DNA from: Microbacterium sp. VKM Ac-2923
GTDB taxonomy: Bacteria > Actinomycetota > Actinomycetes > Actinomycetales > Microbacteriaceae
Reading direction: 5' to 3'
Assembly: GCF_022815605.1 (NCBI RefSeq)
Contig: NZ_JALGRP010000001.1
Location: 624,686 to 688,685, forward strand
Length of the DNA: 64,000 nt
Part shown: positions 34,648 through 41,307 of the stretch, one piece after another
Position numbering within the stretch: position 1 is the stretch's first letter
Layout of the letters: each line of letters begins with the position of its first letter
Translations under genes and position numbers: made by a program
Notes under the pieces: generated by a model
The model's database searches: none
The model's input: the letters and a program-made list of their open reading frames with translations, nothing else
Told to the model about the DNA's origin: nothing

Positions 34648-35753
34648 CAGGCGTCTCCTCTGTTGTTTCTGCTGTCGGGGGTGGGTGAGGCGGGCGCACG
34701 TTCCGCGGTATCCGGCTCGTCCGGTGCCGTATCGCCGTGTGCCACGGCCGGGTGGGCGACGATCAACAGATCGTCACCGAGAGGCGAAACGGATGCCACG
34801 GCCAGCCGCCGGGCGCCTGCGATGCTCGCGACCCCGATGTCGGCGAGGGCGAGGCGCGAGCCGCCCAGCAGCACGGGGGCGACGTACACGAGCAGTTCGT
34901 CGGCGAGCCCCTCGCGCACGAAGGCGCTCGCGAGGGTCGGTCCGCCCTCGACGAAAACCCGCTGCACGCCCTGTTCGGCGAGGTCGGCGAGCACCGCCCG
35001 CAGGTCGTGCGTCGCATAGAAGAGGGGCCTACGCGGGTGGCGGCGCACGGCGGCATCCGGGGCCGTCTCGCTCTCGCCGATGATGACCGGCATCGGCTGG
35101 GCGTCGCGCAGCGAACCGTCGTCGGCCCGCGCGGTCAGGGCGGGGTCGTCGGCTCGCACGGTGCCCGTGCCCGCGACGATCGCGTCGGCCTGCGCGCGAC
35201 GGTCGTGCACGTCGCGGCGGGCGGCGGGGCCGGTGATCCACTGGCTCGTGCCGTCGTCAGCGGCGGCACGGCCGTCGAGGCTCTGCGCCCACTTGACGGT
35301 GACGTGCGGGCGGCCGGTGCGCTGCAGTGCGATCCAGTCGTGGATCACCGCCTCGGCGGCATCCCGTTCCGGTCCGGTCTCCACATCGACCCCCGCGGCG
35401 CGGAGTCGATCGGCACCACCGGCGGCGGCGTCCGTGGGATCGTCGAGGGCGTAGATGACGCGCGTGATGCCGGCGTCGATCAGGGCGAGGGCGCACGGTC
35501 CGGTGCGGCCGGTGTGGTTGCACGGCTCGAGTGTCACCACGGCGGTGGCGCCGCGCGCGGCATCCGGCGCCAGCTGCGAGAGCGCGTCGACCTCCGCGTG
35601 GGGGGTGCCGGCGCCGCGGTGGAATCCCTCGGCCAGCACGTCGCCGTCGGGGGAGAGGATGACCGCGCCGACCTGCGGGTTGAGCCCGCGCGGGCCGCGA
35701 CGGGCGAGCTGCAGCGCTCGCCCCATGGCGTCGATCTCGACGGCGGATGCCAT
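34647..35753 (-). CDS. ribD: Bifunctional pyrimidine deaminase / reductase
   Basis: Deaminates and then reduces the pyrimidine intermediate. The N-terminal deaminase (about 1-145) has the zinc site HAEVDAL and PCNHTGRTGPC. The C-terminal reductase (about 150-340) has VKWAQSLDGRAA, GTGTVRADDP and VEGGPTLASAF. The 368-residue length includes a disordered Pro/Asp-rich tail. First gene of the ribD-ribE-ribBA-ribH operon; the start ATG follows AGGGAA and lies 69 nt from the FMN riboswitch. Confidence 0.96.
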   Translation of the reverse strand: MASAVEIDAMGRALQLARRGPRGLNPQVGAVILSPDGDVLAEGFHRGAGTPHAEVDALSQLAPDAARGATAVVTLEPCNHTGRTGPCALALIDAGITRVIYALDDPTDAAAGGADRLRAAGVDVETGPERDAAEAVIHDWIALQRTGRPHVTVKWAQSLDGRAAADDGTSQWITGPAARRDVHDRRAQADAIVAGTGTVRADDPALTARADDGSLRDAQPMPVIIGESETAPDAAVRRHPRRPLFYATHDLRAVLADLAEQGVQRVFVEGGPTLASAFVREGLADELLVYVAPVLLGGSRLALADIGVASIAGARRLAVASVSPLGDDLLIVAHPAVAHGDTAPDEPDTAERAPASPTPDSRNNRGDA

Positions 35754-35821
35754 TTCCCTGTCCTTCCCGCGGTGTCCGGGGGCAGGGTCAGCGGGAGGGC
35801 GCGACGCGCCATCCGTGCTGC

Positions 35822-35958
35822 CTCCTATCCGGACTAGCGACGGATACCCGTCGCATCACCGTCGGTCCCGGAATTCCACCGGATCGGCCCCACCGCTGAG
35901 CGGAGGGGTTCGCGGACTGTCACCGCCGGTTCGGATTCTCACCGACCCCGGAGCACGT
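35822..35958 (-). promoter_or_regulatory. FMN riboswitch (RFN element)
   Basis: Read on the minus strand the leader shows the RFN blocks in order: GGGGTCGGTGAGAATCCGAA, CCGGCGGTGACAGTCCGCGA, CCGGTGGAATTCCGGGACCG, and a closing AGTCCGGATAGGAGG. The last block runs into the sequence before ribD. FMN binding shuts off riboflavin gene expression; in actinobacteria this is often by hiding the ribosome site, which fits the closeness of the element to ribD. Confidence 0.96.
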
Positions 35959-35971
35959 TGTTGCTCTTCTG

Positions 35972-36015
35972 AGTCTAGTGAACGCGACGCCAGCGGATTC
36001 ATTCCCCGGAATGAA
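35972..36015 (-). promoter_or_regulatory. rib operon promoter with inverted repeat
   Basis: TAGACT on the minus strand (35972-35977) is a good -10 upstream of the FMN riboswitch. A perfect inverted repeat TTCATTCC-CC-GGAATGAA (35998-36015) lies near its -35 region. It may be an operator for an unknown regulator. Confidence 0.5.
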
Positions 36016-36283
36016 CGGACACATGCCGAGCGTGCTCGGTGGGGCAGGGGTGACGTCAGCGGTGACGGCCTCCGTGGATGCGGAGGCCGCGCCCCGGAGG
36101 CGCGGACGCGTCGATCCCTCCGACGAGAATGCAGAGATCGGGGCACTTCTCGCGCTCAACGAAGTCTGAAGCTATACCAAAGAATCTGCGCCCCGTCACC
36201 TGGTTGAAACGTTCTGGCCCTATTCTGTCTGTCGGCGGGCTTTCCTATCACTCCGCCCTGAGTTCTTCGCGAGGGTAGAGGGA
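36016..36283 (+). other. Spacer before the subtilase gene
   Basis: The rest of the spacer between the divergent rib operon and the protease gene. It becomes AT-richer near 36160-36260 (for example TTGAAA at 36204 and TATTCT near 36221), probably holding the protease promoter, but -35 and -10 spacing is not convincing. No gene seen. Confidence 0.35.
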
Positions 36284-37984
36284 ATGGCATTGAAGATTTA
36301 TCGCCCCGCGGGCGCGATGGTGGCTGTCGCCGCTGTCCTGCTCGCCGGTGTGGTCGGCGCATCGCCGGCATCGGCGGCCACGCGTCCCGCCGGTGACTAC
36401 GTCATCGGACTCGCTGACGGCGTGGACGCGGCCGCTCTCGCGGCCCGTTACGGCGTCGACATCGACGACCGGTACACCGCTGCCCTGAACGGGTTCGCGG
36501 CGTCGCTCACGGCCGCCGAGGCGACTGCGCTGGCGAACGACCGCCGCGTCAGTGCCCTCACGGCCGACGTCGAGGTCGAGGGCTTCGCGCAGGCCGATAC
36601 CCCCACGCCCAAGACCGTGCAGGCGGACAAGCCGCCGGTCAACGCCGGCGATGGGGTGCAGACGGCCTGGACCGGACCCGCGGTCGCGGTGATCGACTCG
36701 GGCGTCAACCCGCACATCGACTACAACCTCGTCAAGGCGGTCAACTGCCTCGGCACCAGCGACGAGCGCGACGGCAACGGTCACGGCACCGGCGTCTCGG
36801 GCTACATCGCCGCGTACGACAATGATTTCGGCACGGTCGGGGTCGCCCCCGGCGCACCGATCTATTCGGTTCGCGTGATGGATGCCAAGAACAAGGGCAC
36901 GCTTTCCTCGGTGCTCTGCGGCGTCGACTGGGTCGTCGCGAATGCAGCGACCTACAACATCAAAGTCGCCAACATGAGCCTCGGCTTCGAAGGCGTCGAC
37001 GACGGCAATTGCGGCTTCTCCAACAGCGATGCGCTTCACCAGTCGATCTGCAAGCTGACGTCGCAGGGCGTCGTCGTGGTGTCCGGAGCCGGTAACGGCA
37101 ACACCGACCTCGGGCGCGTCCTCCCCGGCTCGTACGACGAGGTTCTTGTGGCCACCAACATGGCCGACTACGACGGCAAGCCCGGTGGACTGGCCGCGAG
37201 CACGTGCGGCCTGGCCACCAAGGACGACTCGCCGTGGGCGAACACGAACTACGCCGTCTCTGCCGCCGACAAGGCCCACACGCTGGCAGCGCCCGGCACG
37301 TGCCCTTACACCACCCTCAAGGGCGACCGCTTCGGGTACATCCAATCGGGCACGTCGATGGCCACCGCGGCTCTCAGCGGTGTGGTCCTGAACTGCTTCG
37401 CCACGGGCAGCTGCCCCGGATTGTCCACTCCTCAGGTCATCCGACAGGTCATCGGGCAGGCGTCCGCAGCCGACGCGAAGGGCCACACGTGGTTCGGCAG
37501 CCCGTCGGCCGCCGGCTCCTCGCCGAACAAGTACTACGGCTACCTGGCCACGGTCGCGTCGACCGGCTCCGTCCCGACGCCGACCCCGACCCCGACGCCG
37601 ACTGCGTCGCCGACGCCGACCGCTTCGCCGACACCCACAGCGTCGCCGACGCCGACCGCGTCGCCCACTCCGACGCCGTCGCCGACCGCCGGGGCCGACA
37701 AGACCGCCCCGACGACGTCGATCGTCAGCCCCACCACGGGCACGACGATCTCCGGCAGAGGCGACCTCGTCGCCTCCGCCAGTGACAACGTCGGAGTGAC
37801 CGGTGTCAGCTACTGGGCGGGCTCGACCAAGCTCGGCGATGCCGTCCGCGGCAGCGACGGACTCTGGCGTACGAGCCTCGACTCCGGCCAGTACCCCAAG
37901 GGTCGCTATCAGATCCGCTCGCGTGCCGTCGACGCAGCGGGAAACATCGGGTGGAGCCCGATCGTGACGATCGCGATCTCCTGA
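36284..37984 (+). CDS. Secreted subtilisin-like serine protease (S8)
   Basis: A 566-residue secreted protease. It has a Sec signal peptide (about residues 1-31, ending SPASAA), an I9-type propeptide (about 36-105) and a peptidase S8 domain with Asp138 (VIDSGVN), His167 (GHGTGVSG) and Ser358 (GTSMATAA). A Pro/Thr/Ser repeat linker (about 427-466, repeats of PTPTAS) joins a C-terminal Ig-like domain (about 470-566) that may bind a surface or polymer. A sequence AGAGGGA precedes the ATG. It is followed by a strong UUCG terminator. The last 50 nt of the gene and the terminator are duplicated at 40681-40788. Confidence 0.93.
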   Translation: MALKIYRPAGAMVAVAAVLLAGVVGASPASAATRPAGDYVIGLADGVDAAALAARYGVDIDDRYTAALNGFAASLTAAEATALANDRRVSALTADVEVEGFAQADTPTPKTVQADKPPVNAGDGVQTAWTGPAVAVIDSGVNPHIDYNLVKAVNCLGTSDERDGNGHGTGVSGYIAAYDNDFGTVGVAPGAPIYSVRVMDAKNKGTLSSVLCGVDWVVANAATYNIKVANMSLGFEGVDDGNCGFSNSDALHQSICKLTSQGVVVVSGAGNGNTDLGRVLPGSYDEVLVATNMADYDGKPGGLAASTCGLATKDDSPWANTNYAVSAADKAHTLAAPGTCPYTTLKGDRFGYIQSGTSMATAALSGVVLNCFATGSCPGLSTPQVIRQVIGQASAADAKGHTWFGSPSAAGSSPNKYYGYLATVASTGSVPTPTPTPTPTASPTPTASPTPTASPTPTASPTPTPSPTAGADKTAPTTSIVSPTTGTTISGRGDLVASASDNVGVTGVSYWAGSTKLGDAVRGSDGLWRTSLDSGQYPKGRYQIRSRAVDAAGNIGWSPIVTIAIS

Positions 37985-37994
37985 CCCACTGACA

Positions 37995-38032
37995 ACAGCG
38001 GCGGGCGGCACTTCGGTGTCGCCCGCCGCTGT
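37995..38032 (+). terminator. UUCG-capped terminator of the subtilase gene
   Basis: A 17-bp stem (13 bp perfect, 37995-38007 with 38020-38032, continued by GCAC/GTGT) closed by a C(UUCG)G tetraloop, one of the most stable loop types. Followed by CGTTCG. An identical hairpin exists at 40746-40783. Confidence 0.92.
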
Positions 38033-38217
38033 CGTTCGTGCCGATGTTGCTCTCTGCGACCCCGTGCACCCGCGGTCTTCGCGGGCGGCAGCCACGCGGG
38101 CTTGGCGATTCGCTTCTCGACGATGGGCGCCGCGGGTGAGGTTGCGGGTGAACCGCCGTCCGCCGAAGTGCACCTCGGTCAAATCGGAGAATCCCGGACA
38201 CGACGCCTGGGGCTGCA

Positions 38218-38750
38218 GTGCCCGACGGCAGGAGTCCCCGAATGCCGCACACGCCCGAGGCAACCGATGCAGTCATGCACGAACTATGGACAAGGCTCAC
38301 CACCGGCAGATCAGATGTGTCCCGTCGAGGCTGGCCTGCCGCGGCCGGGTGGTCCGTCCCGGCTGTCGTCGCCGTAACGTCGCCTCCGGCATTCGCCGCT
38401 TCCGTCGACCGGCTCGTCGCGCTGGTGTTGCCACAAGTGCGCGTGACGGCCGCGGGGAGGTCGCCGATTTCGCCGACGGTCACAGGCCCGGACGGCGTCC
38501 CGTTCGCGAGCACCACCGTGAGCGTCAGCGGTCTTTCCGGCTCGTCATTCATCCCTTCGGTCGAACCACTGACTCAGATGGCGATCTTTCGGGGACCGTC
38601 GATCCGGGCACCCCATGGGAGACGTCGGGACCCAGGACCGCGATCACCGTCGTCTCGGGGAGCGTGAGCATCGTCCAACCATTCACCGTGACCGGGTCTA
38701 ATCCTGGCGCGGTCGGTTCGCTCAAAAAGATGCGGCCGGTCAGCGGGTGA
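38218..38750 (+). pseudogene. Frameshifted remnant of an Ig-RCC1 secreted protein
   Basis: Codons from about 38275 give MHELWTRLTTG then VSRRGWPAAAGWSVPAVV and an Ala-x-Ala end, clearly related to the Tat signal of the 41308 gene (VSRRRVLAGAAWAVPAVV). An Ig-like stretch follows (VTGPDGVPFASTTVSVSGLS). Near 38565 the reading frame must shift by one base to continue (DSDGDLSGTVDPGTPWE, then PFTVTGSNPGAVG). That second part matches the end of the Ig domain in both intact paralogues. The gene then stops (38750) exactly where the RCC1 propeller should begin. So it is truncated and frameshifted, presumably dead. Confidence 0.75.
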
Positions 38751-39153
38751 GGCGGGCGACCTGGCGCGTGAACGGGTGGGGTGGGGATTACTCGGGCCAT
38801 CCAAGAGGGGGAGATGACGGGTGATATCCATCGCGACCGGCGGCTCGCCGACGACCCCCACCTCATCGGCGCAGGGCGAGCCCCGCACCCGGCACTGACG
38901 GGCGACGCCGCGGTATGGATTCGCAGAAAGACCGAGCCCCGTGTGCTCGCCGCGGCTATCAGACCTCTCGACGTCACCTGAGCGTCACCCGGCTGCGACC
39001 ACGCGTGATCGGTGCTCAGCAAGCTTCAACCCGGCGAGTTCGAGTCCTCGCCCGATGCTCGCCAGCACGGCGATTGGAAGACTTGCAATGCCCGGCACGT
39101 GGCATTCACGCCGGGACCCCGGACGCAGGACGAACCTGAATGGATTCTTGTCA
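38751..39153. other. Spacer upstream of the single-module RCC1 gene
   Basis: A 403-bp stretch without a supportable gene. It opens with a G-rich AGCGGGTGAGG-type sequence that resembles the region at 41095-41125 upstream of the second RCC1 gene, so the two may share a leader or be remnants of one duplication. Promoter elements are not clear. Confidence 0.4.
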
Positions 39154-40680
39154 ATGAGCAAACTCGAACTCCCCGCGACACCACCCACGTCTGTGACCCG
39201 CGCCGAGCGGCCCGGGTCCTCCCCGGTCGTTCCGTCTCGACGGACCGTTCTCGCCGGAGCCGCTTTGGCCGTACCCGCGATCGTCATGACGGCCGGTTCT
39301 CCTGCTTTCGCTGGATCGAACGACAGGACGGTGACGCTGTCCGCGGCGCCGAGTGATCAGCTTCCTGCTGCGGGAGCGGCGACTGTGACGGCGACCGTGC
39401 GCGACACGCAGAGCCAACCCGTCGCGGGGGCGGTCGTCTTGTTCTCTGGGCCGAGCGGCGCGACCTTCAGCCCGACGTCCCCCGTGACGGACTCATCAGG
39501 AATCGGGACAACCAGCGTCGATCTTGGGGCCCCATGGACGGTGCCCGGGAAGCAAGAGACCCTCACCGCCATCTGCAACGGGACATCGGCCTCGAAGTCC
39601 TTCACGGTGCTCGGGTCGAATGTCGTCGCGGTGGGTAGGACATTCAACGCTCAAACTCAGGCCTACCAAACGCAGCTCCAGTTCCCGTCGCCTGTCAAGC
39701 AGATCGTGGGAGGCAACCCCCAGTTCTTCCTCGCTCTCCTTGAGGACGGATCGGTATGGGGCATGGGCGGCAACGACCGAGGCCAGCTCGGCGATGGGAC
39801 CACCACGTCGCGGGCCTCGTGGGCTCCCGTGTTGAATCTGAGCAACGTTCAACAGATCGCTCTCGGGTATCGCGCATCGTTTGCACTCTTGTCGGACGGC
39901 ACCGTCATGGCCTGGGGGTGGGGGCAGGTGGGCATGATGGGCACGACCTCAAGAAGTGATCGGTCGGTGCCCACACCGGTTGATAGCTCCGTGATGAAAA
40001 ATGTGACCCAGATCATGGCGAACGGGTACTCGGCGTTCGCCGTCACGGCGGAAGGCTCGCTGTATAGCTGGGGCCAGGGCCCGTTGGGTGACGGATCGGC
40101 CCCGGGAAGCGTCTCGCGATCTACCCCCGGAAAGGTGGCCGCGCTGGGTACCAGCGTGTCCACCGCGACCATCCAGAATCAGGCCGCCGTAGCACTCCTG
40201 AAGGACGGATCCGTATGGGCGTGGGGCGCGAACTCCGACGGTCAGGTGGGCGATGGAACGACGGTCCACCGCGGAGCGCCCGTCCAAGTGATCGGAATGA
40301 CGTCCGGCGTCACATCGATTGTCAGCGGTACCGTCATGGCGTATGCATTGCGTTCCGACGGAACGGTCTGGGCGTGGGGTCGTGGTGATCAGGGGTCGTT
40401 GGGGAACGGTGCGACGACGAACAGCTCAACACCGGTTCGAGTCCTGGGTGTTGCAGGCGTGCAGACTCTCGGGGCATCTGAGGGCGCGGGGTATGCGGTG
40501 CTGTCTGACGGATCGTTGAAAGCCTGGGGCTACAACGCATACGGCCAACTCGGAGATAGCTCGACAGTCAACCGCTCGACGCCAGTTACGTTCGCTCTCC
40601 CCGCAGGGCGACGGGTGGTGCGTTTCGGGAATTCTTCGAACGCCTCGTCGGACATGTTGGTCGTCACGGCCGCTGTCTAA
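39154..40680 (+). CDS. Tat-exported Ig-like / RCC1 beta-propeller protein, one module
   Basis: A 508-residue protein. Twin-arginine signal PSRRTVLAG (about 28-36) with hydrophobic core and AFA cleavage near residue 53. A bacterial Ig-like domain follows (about 55-155, with GAVVLFSGPSGATFSPTS and SFTVLGSN). Then come about six to seven RCC1-type blades (about 165-508), each with a core like GSVWAWGANSDGQVGDGTT. Expected to be an extracellular or wall-associated propeller binding an unknown partner. The start is uncertain: ATG 39154 has no strong ribosome site. Its TAA directly abuts a 108-bp copy of the protease gene's 3' end and terminator. Codon use is less GC-extreme than in neighbours. Confidence 0.85.
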   Translation: MSKLELPATPPTSVTRAERPGSSPVVPSRRTVLAGAALAVPAIVMTAGSPAFAGSNDRTVTLSAAPSDQLPAAGAATVTATVRDTQSQPVAGAVVLFSGPSGATFSPTSPVTDSSGIGTTSVDLGAPWTVPGKQETLTAICNGTSASKSFTVLGSNVVAVGRTFNAQTQAYQTQLQFPSPVKQIVGGNPQFFLALLEDGSVWGMGGNDRGQLGDGTTTSRASWAPVLNLSNVQQIALGYRASFALLSDGTVMAWGWGQVGMMGTTSRSDRSVPTPVDSSVMKNVTQIMANGYSAFAVTAEGSLYSWGQGPLGDGSAPGSVSRSTPGKVAALGTSVSTATIQNQAAVALLKDGSVWAWGANSDGQVGDGTTVHRGAPVQVIGMTSGVTSIVSGTVMAYALRSDGTVWAWGRGDQGSLGNGATTNSSTPVRVLGVAGVQTLGASEGAGYAVLSDGSLKAWGYNAYGQLGDSSTVNRSTPVTFALPAGRRVVRFGNSSNASSDMLVVTAAV

Positions 40681-40788
40681 CGACGCAGCGGGCAACATCG
40701 GGTGGAGCCCGATCGTGACGGTCGCGATCTCCTGACCCCCTGATAACAGCGGCGGGCGGCACTTCGGTGTCGCCCGCCGCTGTCGTTC
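40681..40788 (+). repeat. 108-bp copy of the subtilase 3' end and terminator
   Basis: Matches 37930-38037 over 108 positions with about four differences, in the same orientation. It contains the last protease codons, the TGA and the UUCG terminator. It begins at the base after the RCC1 gene's stop codon, so it now serves as that gene's terminator. The pair of copies brackets a 2.64-kb segment (38038-40680). Confidence 0.92.
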
Positions 40789-40817
40789 ACTCCCTGCGGT
40801 GCGCCTCATGGGGGTGT

Positions 40818-41031
40818 GTGCAGCCGTGGCGCGCTCGAGGTCGACGGTGCTGACCACGGGCGACGTCCGCGAGCGTCGACATGTCGACGGTCTGCTTCAT
40901 CACGTCGGCGGTGAATCAGTCGTCTCCCTGGTCGACGACCGTGAGGCACGCGCCGCTGAGCGAATCGTGTCGCCGGCATCCGACACCGACAGCGGGGCGC
41001 ACACGCTCAGGCGCACGCCGTCGCCCGAGGG
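40818..41031 (-). pseudogene. ribE: Decayed riboflavin synthase fragment
   Basis: On the minus strand this DNA encodes pieces that line up with RibE residues about 18-95: PSGDGVRL, APLSVSDAG, CLTVVDQGDD, FTADVMKQTVDMSTLADV and DLERATAAH. It is broken by at least two frameshifts and by a TGA where functional RibE has Trp (GDDWFTADV). The intact ribE is about 6 kb upstream on the same strand. Divergence from it is substantial, so this is an old or foreign copy. It sits between the two RCC1 genes. Confidence 0.85.
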
Positions 41032-41307
41032 CACCTTATTGATCTTCGGAGTCTCGTCAATGCGCCCACGTTGGTTTCATTCCCGTGCGCTGTGAGCGGG
41101 TGAGGTGGGGGTGAGGTGGGGGTGAGCATCCTCTGTGAGGAATCCCCGGACACGGTCGGACCGGCGGCGCAAGACAGGGTTCACCCGCATGTGTCGGGTG
41201 GGAGTGATTCGGGAGGGGTGAAGAAACATCTGCTTTGGTCGATTCATTGCTGAGCATGTCGCTTGGCGGTGGTGTCCCTTCGGCCTTCTCGACCAGCGGA
41301 GTAGAAC
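41032..41307. other. Leader region of the two-module RCC1 gene
   Basis: No gene found. Contains the direct repeat GTGAGGTGGGG twice in a row (about 41100-41122) and an AT-richer patch near 41225-41260 that may hold the promoter. Confidence 0.35.

Noticed and set aside
36178..36283. Small gene ahead of the subtilase
   Set aside because: Candidate frames of 60-70 codons lack ribosome sites and overlap the likely promoter region.
38781..38981. Short ORFs between the pseudogene and the RCC1 gene
   Set aside because: No ribosome sites, no recognisable motifs, and codon patterns typical of random GC-rich DNA.
37930..40788. Phage or ICE attachment sites (attL/attR)
   Set aside because: The 108-bp repeats are gene-end copies, not tRNA ends, and no integrase or excisionase is encoded between them.
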